Origin: Tenrec ecaudatus | Taxonomy: Eukaryota > Chordata > Mammalia > Afrosoricida > Tenrecidae | Direction of reading: 5' to 3' | Length of the DNA stretch: 64,000 nucleotides | NCBI RefSeq assembly: GCF_050624435.1 | Contig: NW_027459175.1 | Coordinates: 1 to 64,000, forward strand | Shown: positions 20,758 through 32,250 of the stretch, piece by piece | Layout: every line of letters begins with the position of its first letter | How positions within the stretch are numbered: position 1 is the first letter of the stretch | Program-made: the position numbers and the translations under genes | Notes under the pieces: generated by a model | What the model was told of the DNA's origin: nothing | Databases searched by the model: none | What the model saw: only the letters and a program-made list of their open reading frames with translations

Positions 20758-21939
20758 AAGGATATAACCACAACACACACTCTCCTGATTTTAAACCACG
20801 CACTATCCCCTTGTTCTATTCGAACCACTTCCTGTTGCTTTATGTACAGGTACCACAGGAGCACAATTAAATGTACGGGAATTCCCATTGTTCTCATATG
20901 TATTCATATGCTACCCAAAGTTTGTTATGATACACAGTAAAATCCTCTGCATAGTCAATAGTACATAAGTAAACATTTTCCTTGTATCCTCTGTTTTCAG
21001 CCAAGGTCCATCTGAAATCAGCATTGATATACCTTGCCTCATGCCCTCTTTTAATACAGCCTGGATTTCTGGCAGCTTCCTGTTGACATATTGCTATAAC
21101 TACTTTTAAAGTTATCTTCAATAAAATTGTACTTGCATGTCATATTAATGTTATTTTACATTAATTTGCAGATTTTGTTGCATCATATTTCTTTAGAATG
21201 GACACAAATATTAATCACTTCCAGTTGGTTGGCCAGATAGCTATCTTCCAAATTTCTTGACATGGACTATCACTGCATGAGCGTGTTGAAATATTTCCAT
21301 TCCTATCCTTCCTTGCTTTTCACTAATGCTTACATTGCAGCTTCAACTTCATCTTGGCCTTTTGAACTAGTAGAACCTCAACTAATTCTTGGGTACAGAG
21401 ACTCTGTATACTCCTTCCATAGTCTTTGGATTCTCCCTGCATCATTCAATAGTTTGATAAATAATCCTTCAACATTTTAATCCAAGGCTTGGATTTTTTC
21501 TTCTGTTCTTTCAATTTTAGATATGCTGACTGTACTCATTCCTTTTGCTTTCCTAATTCCAGGTCTTTACACGTTACAATATAATTCTTTACTTTATCTT
21601 CTCAAGCTGGCCTTTCAAATTTTTCTGTTCAACTCTTTTATTTCATCATTTCTTCCATTTGCTTTAGCTGCTTTAGGTTCAAGAGCAAGTTTCACAGTCT
21701 CCTCTGATATGCACTGTAGTATTTTCTTTCTTTCCTGTATTATTAATGATCTTTTTGAGGAGCCCCCAATAAAATAATTTATGATAAATAAATAAATAGC
21801 CCCAGTTGACATGACAAAAAAAAAAGATTGATGACCTTGATGCTATTTCACAAGTCTTCTGGTAGCTGATCATTAATGTTCAATATGTCCAAACCATTCT
21901 TGAGATAGGCTCTAAATTCAGGTGAAATATTGTGAGAGT

Positions 21940-22418
21940 AAGGTTTGGTGTCAATTTAGCTTGACCAGGATCTTCAGAAGGTGCAGGTCACAGTCTCCTT
22001 GGGGGTGTGACCTATTTCATAGCTATAAGTAGACTGTGGAGAATGGGCTCACTCTTTTTCTTCCAGATGAAAAGACCCTGGACCCTACGTCTGGCTTCTT
22101 GGGATGGCAATCACCATGAGACCTGCTGACCCTAAGAGCTGTCTGTGGCCTGCCAACTGCCTGTTGACTTTGGATTCTCCCAACTCTGCCTCCACCAACC
22201 TGTGGTTTTCCTGTTTCTTGGGCTATTCCTCCAACAGCTTCATGAGTCTGGAAGGGCCTCTAGTTTGCATCTGATTTATGGGCTGGAGTTGGACTGGGGT
22301 TTCTTGTTGTGTGGACTTCTTAATGTAAAATTCTTTATTGATATAAATTTCCTTCTTCTACATGTATCAGTATCACTGGTTTGTTTCTCTAGAAACCCCA
22401 GCCGACCACAGATATAAT
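21940..22418 (+). mobile_element. Family B interspersed repeat
   Basis: Starts 'gagtaaggtttggtgtcaat' and 'ttagcttgaccaggatcttc'. It continues through 'gagttggactggggtttctt' and 'tgtaaaattctttattgata', and ends 'tttctctagaaaccccagcc'. It splits RTE sequence on both sides. About 480 bp, without coding capacity. Confidence 0.68.
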
Positions 22419-22579
22419 GTAGGCTGTATTTGGGCTCTTTTGCGTTCTTATTTTAATTTTCTTCAGGTATGACTTGAACTTGCATATTAGTAATTGATAG
22501 TCTGTTACATAGTTGGCCCCTGGTCTTATTTTGTCTCAATGATATGGAGCTTCTCTATCCTGTCTTCCCACAGATTTAA

Positions 22580-22765
22580 TCAGTTCCATTCCTGTGTATT
22601 CCACATGTATATATGCCGCTCCTGTTGTTGAATAAAGCTGTTTGCAATGAGGAAGTTATTGCTCTTGTAGAATTCTTTCATGCATTCTTCAGCTTCTTTT
22701 CGATCCCCAAAGCCATAGTTTCTAATTACTCTTTCTTCCTTTTTGTTTCCATGTGTGCATTCCAA
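22580..22765 (-). pseudogene. RTE endonuclease remnant, N-terminal half
   Basis: The 61-residue frame contains 'NKKEERVIRNYGFGDRKEAE' and later 'FYKSNNFLIANSFIQQQERH' followed by IYMWNTQEW. It matches RTE endonuclease sequence of the form 'VG...GV.G.YG.G.RNE.G...I.FC..N.L.IANT.F....RR.YTW'. This is part of the decayed second RTE copy. Confidence 0.85.
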
Positions 22766-23231
22766 TTGTCAGCAATTATTAATGCATTTTCAGTACATGT
22801 GTGATCAATTTCAGACTAAAGAAGTTGGTAAAATTCTTCATTGGCTTTAGTGGTTTGTGAGAAAATTTCAATAATGGTTCTATTAACCGGCCTTCCTTGT
22901 GTGTGAAGATAGATATTATTCTGTCACAGGCAGCATTGCATTTCAAGATAGATCTAGAAATGCTCTTTTTGAGGATGAAAGAGACATTCTTTTGAATTTG
23001 TCATTGTCAGCATAGTCATTGTTATCATTTTAAGATTCAAAGGGACTATTTCAACTCACCAATGCCTAGGATACTGATCTTTATAGGTCAGATTCCGTTT
23101 TTTATGATTTCTAATTTTCCTAGATTCTTAATTTGCACGATTCATGTTCTGATTATTAATGAATGGTTGCAATGATTTTTCTCATTTTGAATTATAATAC
23201 ATCAGCAAATGAAGGTGCCAGAAAGCTTTAG

Positions 23232-24215
23232 TACACTTTGTTGCTAGATGCCTTCAAGTCAGTTCTGTCTCATAATAATGCCTACACAACAGAATGAAAC
23301 ATTGCCTGGTCCTGCTCCATACTCAAAAATTTTGTTATGTTTGAGCCCATTGTTGTAGGAATTGTCTCGATCCATTTGATCGGGTGTCTTCCTCTTTTTG
23401 CAACCCCTCCACTGTAATGTGTATGATGTCCTCCAGGGACTGGTCTGTCCTGATAACATCTGCAAAGTACAGGAGATGAAGTCTCGCCATCCTATCTGTC
23501 AAGGAACATTTAGCTGCACTTCTTCTCAGACAGATTTGTTTGTTCTTCTCTCCACCCATGGTACTTTCAGTATTTTTTTGTCAGTACCTTAATTCAAATG
23601 CACCAGTTCTCCTTCAGTCGTTCTCATTCAATGTTCAAATTTCACATGCATAAGATGTGGCGGAAAATACCATGCCTTGGTCCAGGCGCAACTTAATCCT
23701 AAGTGAAATTCTTGATCTTCAGTACTTTAAAGTGGTTATGTGCAGTAGATTTGCCTAATGCAATATGTTATTTGGTTTCTTGATTGTTGTTTCCATGATC
23801 ATTAGTTGTGAATCTAAGCAACACGAAATCCTTGATAACCTCAATATTTTCTCCATTTATTATGATGTTATCTACAGCTCCTGTTGTGAGGTTTTGAGTT
23901 ATCATTAAGGTGGACTCTACTTTGAGGAAGCTCTCTTTCTCGGTGATATTTTGATTGTTTTGCAATCTGAGGGGCTCATTTTCTGGCATTATATCAGACA
24001 ATATTTTACTGCTATGCAGAAAGTTTTCAATGGTGAATCCCTCAGAAGTGGACTGATTGTTTTGTCGTCCTGTCAGTTCTTACTCTGGAAGCTGTGTTGA
24101 AATCTGTTCACCGTGGGTGATCCTGCCTGGTATTTGAAGTACTAGTGGACTAACTCCCAGCATTACAGCAAAGCACAAGCTACCACAGTGCAGCAAATTG
24201 ACAGACGGGGCGGGG
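23232..24215 (-). mobile_element. RTE-type LINE, internally deleted copy
   Basis: About 1 kb with both RTE ends and no middle. The 3' non-coding part (23250-23760) and the last part of RT coding ('NIIINGENIEVIKDF', near 23768-23900) run straight into the 5' region at about 23905. From there 'ctactttgaggaagctctct' and 'ggcattatatcagacaatat' match the 5' region seen at 27260-27360. It lies between two other RTE copies in the same direction. Confidence 0.78.
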
Positions 24216-24640
24216 GAGGGGAGTTGTCATTGTTAGACACTGTTAATTTGGCTCTAACTCATAGCACCCACATCCTGTTTCCTCACAGTTAATGTTGGAG
24301 TCCGTTTTTGCAGCCAGTATGCCAATTCATCCCATTGAGGACCTTCTTCTTTTTTTCACCACTCCAATTTATCAAGTATGATATCCTTCTCTAGGGACTA
24401 TGCTCAGCTGTTAACATGTCCAAAGTATGTGATATGAAGTCTTGCCATTCTCACATCTAGGAAGCATTCTGGCTCTACTTCTGCCAAGAAAGATTTGTTC
24501 CTTCTTCTGAAAGTCCATGGAATATTCAATATTCTTCACCAGCATCATAATTCAAAGACATCAACTTTTATTTTACCTTTCATAATTATTGTCCATTTTC
24601 AAGTACATATGAGGTGATTGAAAATGCCATAGTATGATAG

Positions 24641-25083
24641 TTATATAATTTTATGTCAGTTTGAAGATATGTCAAAGTGTAAGGTTGGTATCCAATCTGT
24701 CAATCACACCATAGCCTGATGGTGCCTCTTTGTGGCCATGGCCTTCTCATAAGGAGGGCCCTGGGAACTTCCCCTTCTTTTTGCATTCACCTGACTGCTT
24801 CCTGCCCACGTTGAGAGCTGCCAGAGTCTTGCCATACTTCCATCGACCTTGGGTCCACAAGACATTGCAATCACTGGCCTTTGACATCCCTGCATTCTGC
24901 ATCATTGCATGTAACTGCGTAAGTTGGAAAGGAACTTATGGGCTAGTGTTGGACTTATGGACTTGAGTTGGACTGGCCTGGGATATTTCCTTGAAATAGA
25001 AATATTATAATGACTTCTTGATAGAAAACTATTTATTGCACATATATGAGTGGCACTTGATTTGTGCCTCTAGTCAGCCTGGC
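24641..25083 (+). mobile_element. Family B interspersed repeat
   Basis: 'tatgtcagtttgaagatatg', 'acttatggacttgagttgga' and 'ctggcctgggatatttcctt', ending 'gatttgtgcctctagtcagc'. The body closely parallels 33648-34165, with shared 'tccacaagac' and 'cctgcattctgcatca'. Confidence 0.65.
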
Positions 25084-25275
25084 TTACATCCAGTTCACTG
25101 CCATCAAGTTGATTCCAACCCTTAGCAACTCTATAGGACAGGGGAGAGATATCCCTGTGGGTTTCCAATACTGGAACTTTGTATGGGAGCAGAACTGCTG
25201 ATCTTGTGTTGAACAACCCAACTGGGTTGGTTCTGATGCATTATGTTTGTAACCACTATACCACTAGGGCTCAGC
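25084..25275 (-). mobile_element. AfroSINE
   Basis: 'ttcactgccatcaagttgat', 'tccaacccttagcaactcta', 'gtgggtttccaatactggaa' and 'ccactataccactagggctc'. A small insertion near 25220-25245 interrupts the middle. Confidence 0.88.
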
Positions 25276-25375
25276 TGTGCCTTATTCTTCAAAGTGACAT
25301 CTTTTAACACTGGAAATTGGTCTTCAGCAAGATCTACCAGTGTACTCGGTCATATGACTTATTTTCTTTTTACAC

Positions 25376-25850
25376 TGTTTTGATTGTGATGTGAGGGAAA
25401 ATCTACAGAGTATATTGATTTTCCTTACAATTCATGCAATGTTTTATGATATTGATTGCAATACCTACAATGCAATACTACTTTTCCTATTCCCTCCCTT
25501 TGTTTGCCGTTTCCATTGGTCTTTCGTTCCCATTCCTTCCTGCCTTCTGAGTAACTCCCTGACAAATGCTGGGCTCTGAATTGTACATCGTTGACAGTAT
25601 AGGTCTCCTATTTGGGGGCTGAAAGTTGAGCCATGGAGGTGAGGTCAGGTGTCAAATGGGAATTCCACTAGTGCCTATCATATCCTAAGGTTAGTCTTCT
25701 TATTTTGAGTTCTACATTTTCCCAAGTTGATCCAGGGCCTACTACTGTGAGTACTCTCAGAGCAATCTGCAGTGAGAACCCTATGCTATCTTGGTCTTCT
25801 GGACTCAGCGCTGTGGAGCCTGGGCTTCATGTGGTCAGTGAATCCCTTTC
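25376..25850. mobile_element. Unassigned repeat-like block within RTE
   Basis: This block separates RTE 3' sequence (to about 25370) from RTE coding (from about 25860) and is absent from the RTE copy at 5.9-8.3 kb. It contains 'ttgtacatcgttgacagtat' and 'ctcagcgctgtggagcctgg'. It is probably another retrotransposon fragment; class not determined. Confidence 0.45.
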
Positions 25851-26427
25851 ATCTTCTTTTGATGCTATCTGTGTAATTCTGTATTTTGAATTTCTCTTCA
25901 ATTTTTTCAGCTAGTGAAATGCACATTCTTTTCATTTTTGCTGTCCTAATTCCAGGTCTTTGCACCTTTTCATATAATTCTTCATTCCATCTTTTTGAAT
26001 TCCCCTTTGAAATTTTATGTTCAGCTTCTTTATTCAGCGTCTTTACTTCATCAATTATTTCTATATTTCTCTCTCTCTCTTTTTCGTACTTCATCATTTC
26101 TTTCATTGGCTTCAGCTACTCCACATTCAACGTGACATCCATTTTGTCTTTTCTTTAGTTTCTATCTTTTTAATTATCTTTGAATTTCTTTATTTATGAT
26201 GTTCTTGATATTATTGCAGAACTTGTATCATCTCAGGTGATTTGTGTTCAATGTGTCAACTTTCTTCTTGAAGTATCCTCTAATTTAGATGAGATATACT
26301 CAAATTCATACTTTGACTCTTGGGGACTTGTTTTAATTTTATTTGAATTCGAGTTGAATTTGCCATTGATGGTTTGTTCCACAGTTGGTCTCCAGTCTCG
26401 TGACTGATGATATTGAACTTCTTTATA

Positions 26428-26543
26428 CCGTAAATACTTGAGTATAAGCCGAGTTTTTTTCAGCACAATTTTTTGTGCTGAAAAAGCACCCCAGCTTTGG
26501 GGGGTAAAATTAGTTGCCTTGGGTTATACTCGAGTATATATAG
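26428..26543. mobile_element. Palindromic MITE (TA target, mariner-like)
   Basis: The ends ccgtaaatacttgagtataa and ttatactcgagtatatatag are imperfect inverted repeats (about 17 of 23 positions match). An inner inverted repeat 'tttttcagcacaa' / 'ttgtgctgaaaaa' forms a hairpin. The element is flanked by TA on both sides (26426-26427 and 26544-26545). Removing it restores RTE sequence like that at 8200-8240. It is a 116-bp DNA-transposon derivative without transposase. Confidence 0.72.
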
Positions 26544-27490
26544 TAGTTTATTTCAACAGATGTAGTTGATTTAATTCCTGTGTATTTCTATCCAATATAC
26601 ATGATCCATGTCTATGGTTACTGTTTACATCACTGAAAAATAAATGTTCAATCAATAAGCCATCCTTATTGGAATATTCTGTCATGAGATCTCCCATGTG
26701 GCTTCCATCCCCATGGCCATATTTTCTAACTAGTGATCCTCCTCCTTAGTTTCCAATTTTTGCATTCAAGTCATCAGTAATCTTGATTGCATGTTTCATC
26801 AATTTCAGACTGAAAAGGTTGGTAAAAATCCTCAATGGCTTTATTGTTAGCATTAGTGGTTGGTGTGTCAATTTGAATAATAACTTTATTAATTATTCAT
26901 CCTTGTAGGTGTAATATATCCTACACCTAACAATGGTGAACATTGGAATCGATGTTGAAACATTCTCTTTTTTAACATGAAAGTCATCCATTCCTTTCAA
27001 ATTTTTTACTCTGGTATGTAAACCATATTATTATGACATTCAAAATGGCCAATGCCAGTCTATTTCAGTTCAATAACACCTAGAGTGTTTGATCTTTATG
27101 TGTTCCATTTTTTCATGGCTTCCAATTTTTCTAGATCCATATTTCATGCATCCCATCTTCTTGTTAGTGGTTATTGCAGTACTGCTGTTTCTTCTCATTT
27201 TGAGTCATTGCCACATCAACAAATATAGGTCCTGGAAACTTTATATCACTAAGGTCAACACTACTTTGAGGAGACAGCTCTTCCCCAATTATATTTTGAG
27301 TGTCTTCCAACTTGAGGGGTTCATCATCCTGCACTATATGAAACAATATTCCACTGCTATCAATGCTCTCCACAAACACCACTATTTTTTTCAGATGTAG
27401 ATTGGCAGGTTATTCTTTCTAGTCTATTTAACTTGTAAGCTTTTCTGAAAATTTTCCACCACGGGTAACTATGCTTGTGTTTGAAATATC

Positions 27491-28377
27491 AGTGGTATAT
27501 CTCACAAGTTATGATAGTGCAAGAACCTGACATGTCTGACAACTTGGCATGCTAGCCTAATTCTGAATGGCCAGCACATCTCTCTTCCTGCTTTCTCTAG
27601 TTTCTGTAGACCACTGTACCTGAGCATGCATGGCTTAGGAGGTTGTGGAGTTAATTCTTGCTTCCTGCAGTAACCCTTAACCAATGACCCATAGGAGTTG
27701 TTGGACAAATAGCCACACTCCCTCACATTCTGGGCAGAATAACTAGTGGATTTTCTACAGTGTCTCCAGTAGATTAACCTCCAGTTGCTCACAATTTTAA
27801 ATTGTTTGATAATGTACTTTTCATTGGCTGCCTTCTTTCCCTTTTCTGTTTCCCATTTCCTTATTGATATCTCCCCCAAAAATGGCTTAATTAAAACCTT
27901 TGTCTCAGGATCTAATCCTATGGGGAACCAAAACTCAATCACACAAGACATTTGTCAAATCACGGACTTAGTGGTTATATCTATTATATGTGTAGGTCAT
28001 GTAAGAGGAGAATTCATACCATCACTTTGAATAGTCATTCGGAGTGCCAACCGGGTCCCCAGCATAGATCCTGGACATCAAAACTCACTGTTTCCTGTAT
28101 CATAACACTTCCTTTTAGACTTCTGTCATTCAAAAAACTCAACAAATAGTTTGCTGTCTCACTTCAAATTTTGTAGTGTGCAAATATGGCTATGTTTTCA
28201 TTGTGTGTTTAGCACTGGACACATCAACTTTGACCAGGAAGGTGAAGTCATGTGGAGAAAAAAACCAAAAACACTAGCAGCTGTGTGTTGTGGAAGAAAA
28301 CCCTGTGGATGAAGTGCAATTTTTAGGGAACAGAGACCAGCAAGAAAAACCAATAAGTGTCCACTGTTCTGATGTTA
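27491..28377. other. Unclassified DNA with a decayed minus-strand ORF
   Basis: A 149-residue open frame lies on the minus strand (27502-27951). Its translation shows no domain I recognise and it may be part of an old repeat. Nothing else identified. Confidence 0.35.
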
Positions 28378-28500
28378 AGGAGAACCCTGGTGAGGCAGTA
28401 ATTAAGCACTTAAGGGCTAATCAATCAGCAGTTCAAACCCACCATCTTCCCCAAGGAAGAGTTATGATGTGGCAGTCTGACCCCTTTAAGATCTACATTT
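28378..28500 (+). mobile_element. AfroSINE, 5' half
   Basis: 'gagaaccctggtgaggcagt', 'aattaagcacttaagggcta' and 'ggcagtctgacccctttaag' in sense order, then lost. Confidence 0.85.
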
Positions 28501-28559
28501 ATTGCCACTACCAACTGATCTGAGAGGGATAGCATTAGGGAATCCTGGATAGCATTCTT

Positions 28560-28765
28560 AACGAGCTCTAATGGCAGAGTGGACTCCTCATTGAGCTCCT
28601 AACCACAAAGTAAGTGTTTCTAACCTATCAGTTGGTCCATGTGAGAAATATGAGTTTGTCTGCTCTGGTAAAGATTTAAGCCTTGGAAAATGAAAGGGTG
28701 AAGTTCTATTCTATCTTGTAGGGTCTCTATGAGTCAGCTTCAACACAATGATAATGAATTTGCTT
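28560..28765 (+). mobile_element. AfroSINE
   Basis: 'gagctctaatggcagagtgg', 'gtaaagatttaagccttgga' and 'gtagggtctctatgagtcag'. Full length but diverged. Confidence 0.85.
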
Positions 28766-29198
28766 TGGAATTTTGGGATAGAATAGGAGAAATATGTGCA
28801 ACAAAGTTTAAACTTATTTTAAAAGTTTAGGGGTATTGCTCAGAGAGAGATTCTTGGAACCTACAAGACTGTTGTCCTTAGGCACCTTCAGATCTGGAAC
28901 TGAACTCACTCCCTTGGCTCAATCTTCAGCCAAGCAATAGGTAGATCTATAAGGTAAAAAGTAACACTAATCAACTATTTGAATCAAAAGGATATAATTT
29001 ATTCAAAGATAAAGTTCAGAAGGGTCAGGAAAGAAGGGGGAATGGAGACAGGAAATACAAGGAGGAAGTGCGATAAGTGATATTACGTTGAGCAGACTGC
29101 AGTCAATATCATGAAGCAAAATATGTGTGAACTGTCACATGGAAAACGGATGTATTCTGTAAACCTTCACCCATCTCACAATAAATAGATTTTTTTTT
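28766..29198. other. Unclassified intergenic DNA
   Basis: AT-rich with no named repeat or supported ORF. Confidence 0.35.
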
Positions 29199-29282
29199 CA
29201 GCCTTGGAAACCTATGAGGCAATACTATTCTGTCCTATAGGGTACCCATGAGTTGAAATCAACTCAGTGTCAATGGGATATT
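29199..29282 (+). mobile_element. AfroSINE, 3' half
   Basis: 'cagccttggaaacctatgag', 'ctgtcctatagggtacccat' and 'gagttgaaatcaactcagtg'. The 5' half is missing. Confidence 0.88.
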
Positions 29283-29499
29283 GATGCTGATGCTTTCTTC
29301 CGATTCTAAAAAATAGGGTTATTAGCAATTATTGTGGAAATAGCATGAATGAGACTATGTAAATGGGGTTGGTTACAGATAAATTCTTGTAAATGTTAAA
29401 GGATAAGTCATTCAGGATGGACTTACCCAAAAAGAGAAAATTATTGCAAGATTTTGTTCCAGGGATAAAATAAAAATAGGCTTCCTGTGGGTAAGACTT

Positions 29500-30405
29500 A
29501 AGCCTATAGATATGGAATTTAAGGAACTGGTATTCCATGATGGTCACCTTCCCGACACAATCACTCAAGACAAAAAGTGGGTGTATAAACAAATGAGGTG
29601 AAGAAAGCTTATGGAGCCTATCTATCAAAAGATAGTCTATGGTTTTAAAGACTAGAAGGTTCACAAGTGGCCATCTAACTCAGAAGCAATAAAGCGTACA
29701 TGAAAGAAGCACACCAGCCTGTGTGATCACAAGATGTAGAAGGGATCAGGTATCAGTCATAAAGAACAAAAAGAATCATATCATTGTGAATGAGGGGGGG
29801 TACAGTTAGGGGATCCAAGATCTATCTGTAAGCAACTGGACAACCCCTTACAGAAGGGTCGCTGGGAGGAGATGAGCCAGTCAGGATGCAGTGTAGCAAC
29901 GATGAAACATATAACTTTCCTCTCGTTCCTAAATGCTACCGCGCCCACTATCATGATCCCAATTCTACCTTACAAACCTGGCTAGACCAGAGAATATACA
30001 CTGGTCCATATAGGAACTGGAAACACAGGGAAACCAGGACAGATGACCCCTTCAGGACCGGTGCTGAGAGTAGCAATAACAGGAGGGTGGAGGAAAGGTG
30101 GGGTAGAAAGAGGGATCTGATTACAAGGATCTCCATATAACCTCCTCCATGAGGGAGGGACAACAAAAAAGTGGGTGAAGGTAGATGTCGGATAGTGTAA
30201 GATAGGACAGAATAATAATTTATAAATTATCAAGGGTCCATGAGGGAGGGGGAAGGGGAAGGAGGGGAAATGAGGAGCTAATACCAAGGGCTCAAGTAGA
30301 AAGCAAATGTTTTGAGAATGATGATGGCAACAAATGTACACAGTGGATTTATGTATAGATTGTACTAAGAGTTGTAGGAACCCCCAATAAAATGATTCTT
30401 TTTAA
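29500..30405 (+). mobile_element. Family A retrotransposon, long copy
   Basis: Starts upstream of the other copies with 'cccgacacaatcactcaaga', 'ctatctatcaaaagatagtc' and 'gaagcacaccagcctgtgtg'. It continues through 'atgagccagtcaggatgcag', 'catgatcccaattctacctt', 'gacagatgaccccttcagga' and 'gatctgattacaaggatctc'. It ends 'ccccaataaaatgattcttt' with an A-rich tail. The plus-strand AATAAA signal close to the 3' end supports polyadenylation of its RNA. No coding capacity. Confidence 0.85.
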
Positions 30406-31108
30406 AAACCTCAAAGAGCAAAACACACTACGGTTTATTGTACATCAATGATACTTAAATAAAATTACATAAAAGAGCGGAAAAAGAAATGGAATTTAAG
30501 GTAAAGAAAGTATTCCCTTTGAAGACCATATTGCAAATATATATTTAGGCAGGCAATTAGATAAAGACATTTTAAGTCTGGGCTTCTATACCTGCCATCT
30601 GTCTGTTATGAAAAGTATAATTAGCAACTAGAATCTCTCATACAAAATCAACTCAATATTGTCTTTCTGGTCTGACTTCCGTGGTGTTCTACTGTGCTTT
30701 GATGGAGCTCATCATATCATGACTCTATAACAAGATTGAGGAGTTATTTGCATTCTTATGTGGAAGGTAAATCTGTTTGGCCATTCTGTTAGACTAGTTC
30801 ATTTTCTTTCCTACCATCCCATCTGCCATTTTAATTCAAAACAAGGAGAAAGGCATGTATGTGCCTTTTGAGGAAGGAGAAGATTTTGGTGTGGAAGAAA
30901 TTCTCTTCTAGACTGCAAGGTAAGTATTTACCCCCTCTAGCCCTGTTGGAGGAGGGGAAAAGGAAGAGAGACAAGGCAAAGAGAACAACATAGTTAGTTT
31001 CATGCCTCCTTACTTTACCTGGGGATTGAGGGGAATATCAGTGACTATGGACCTGTTGTGCTCCCCATTTGGAAGCATGAAGAATAGAGGCTGCCAGGCA
31101 GAGCAGCC
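30406..31108. other. Unclassified intergenic DNA
   Basis: AT-rich in the left half, with a purine-rich patch near 30948-30990. No named repeat, no supported ORF. Confidence 0.35.
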
Positions 31109-31109
31109 C

Positions 31110-31580
31110 TATGGGAAGTCACTGAAGACAAACATATAGAGAGTGCCATCAAGTCTACTGTGATCCATGGAGACCTTATATGAAATGGAATGGAGTGCTG
31201 TCTTATCTGGCACCATTGTCACACATTCCTGAATGTTGAAGTCCATTGTTGCAGCGATTAGGTCAATCTGCCTCAACAAGGATCTTCCCTGTCCCTCTAT
31301 TTCATCAAATATGTTGTCTTCCTCTAGCAATTGTCCACTGATAGTGTGTCCAAAACACATTAGTCAGTCAGTGTTCTCTTGTCATCCATAAGGTTTTCTT
31401 TCAGTAATTTTTGGAAGTGGACTGTCAGGCCCCTCTTCCTTGTCTGTCTTAGTCTAGAAGCTTCACTGAAACCTGTCCACCATGGGCAATCCTGCTGGTA
31501 TTTGAAATTCTGGGAACAGAGCTTCCAGCATCATAACAATACACAAACCATTATAGTACAACCAACTGTCAGATGAGTGG
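31110..31580 (-). mobile_element. RTE-type LINE, internally deleted copy
   Basis: The 3' end ('gagtgccatcaagtctactg', 'gatccatggagacc' through about 31365) runs directly into the 5' region ('catccataaggttttctttc', 'gaaacctgtccaccatgggc', 'gtacaaccaactgtcagatg') with all coding missing. The same two-ended structure is seen at 23232-24215 and 34991-35500, with different break points. Confidence 0.7.
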
Positions 31581-31583
31581 AGG

Positions 31584-31810
31584 ATATCTATATCTAAATC
31601 TATATCTAAATCTAAATCTATATCTAAATCTATATCTAAATCTATATTATATCTACATCTACATCTACATCTACATCTACATCTACATCTACATCTACAT
31701 CTACATCTACATCTATATCTATATCTATATCTATATCTATATCTATATCTATATCTATATCTATATCTATATCTATATCTATATCTATATCTATAGATAG
31801 ATAGATAGAT
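31584..31810. repeat. Compound hexanucleotide microsatellite
   Basis: Three successive phases of a six-base repeat are visible. A mixed atctaa/atctat phase covers about 31584-31652, a pure acatct phase about 31654-31714, and a pure atatct phase about 31714-31792. A short gata tail runs to 31810. Changes of one base in the unit have each spread separately. It follows directly after the RTE 5' end. The Tyr/Ile- and Asp/Ile-type ORFs across it are artefacts. Confidence 0.95.
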
Positions 31811-31889
31811 GGAGGGAGAGAGTAAAACTGGCAATGCAGTCTGATTAGGCAGTATTCTGATGATCTGCTGCTAACAGAAAGTATCCCCA

Positions 31890-32250
31890 CAATTAACATC
31901 TTAAAGTAATGATAATATCAATTTTGCTCACAAATCTGCAATCTGGGCAGAGCTCAGTGAGGACACTAGTATTGGCTTCATCAAGCATTAGCTGGGGTAG
32001 CTCAAAGACAGAGGCTGCAGCTCTCTTAAGACTCACTCCCTCACACGACTGATACTTCTATTGGTTGGAGCTCAAGAAGAACCCTATATGTGACATTTTC
32101 ATTTGGCTTGGTCTTCCTTGCAATATCCTGACAGGGTCCCAATGGTGAACAACCCAATACGACCAGGTGGAAGTCACAGAGCAACACTTCTGCCATAGTC
32201 AAAAGCCTGCCAAGATGCAAGGAAGTGGGAAAGCAGGCCCTGTTTCTGGA
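31890..32250. mobile_element. Probable ancient interspersed repeat, class undetermined
   Basis: 'ttgctcacaaatctgcaatc', 'tgggcagagctcagtgagga', 'agctggggtagctcaaagac' and 'gtggaagtcacagagcaaca' resemble a repeat that is common in mammalian DNA. I could not fix its class from memory. From 32250 to 32832 nothing else is recognised. Confidence 0.4.

Larger units (their letters stand above)
19378..23230 (-). mobile_element. RTE-type LINE, second copy (nested with other repeats)
   Basis: Minus-strand RTE whose 3' end lies near 19385 and whose 5' region reaches about 23230. The 3' non-coding part matches the copies at 5925-6400 and 38708-39525, with shared 'gcctattgttacagccactg' and 'ttgactgctgcttctgtgag'. 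Later insertions are an AfroSINE (19800-19948) and two family B elements (20404-20757, 21940-22418). Endonuclease coding is recognisable at 22580-22765. The RT is too decayed to follow as one frame. A further RTE copy abuts its 5' side at 23232. Confidence 0.82.
24222..27490 (-). mobile_element. RTE-type LINE, third copy of the cluster
   Basis: The 3' end begins near 24228 ('catagcacccacatcctgtt'). It is interrupted by a family B element (24641-25083) and an AfroSINE (25084-25275), resumes to about 25370, then continues beyond an unassigned block (25376-25850) to the 5' region at 27150-27490. A MITE is inserted at 26428-26543. The 5' region shows 'ccaacttgaggggttcatca' and 'gcactatatgaaacaatatt'. 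Coding is badly decayed. The frame at 25849-26106 is Lys/Glu-rich and fits the region between endonuclease and RT. Confidence 0.75.

Noticed and set aside
27502..27951. 149-residue minus-strand ORF as a conserved protein
   Set aside because: No domain recognised, the flanks are repeat-dense, and it could be a decayed retroelement. Kept only as an unclassified region.
31573..31899. Tyr/Ile- and Asp/Ile-repeat ORFs
   Set aside because: Direct translation of the hexamer microsatellite in different frames.
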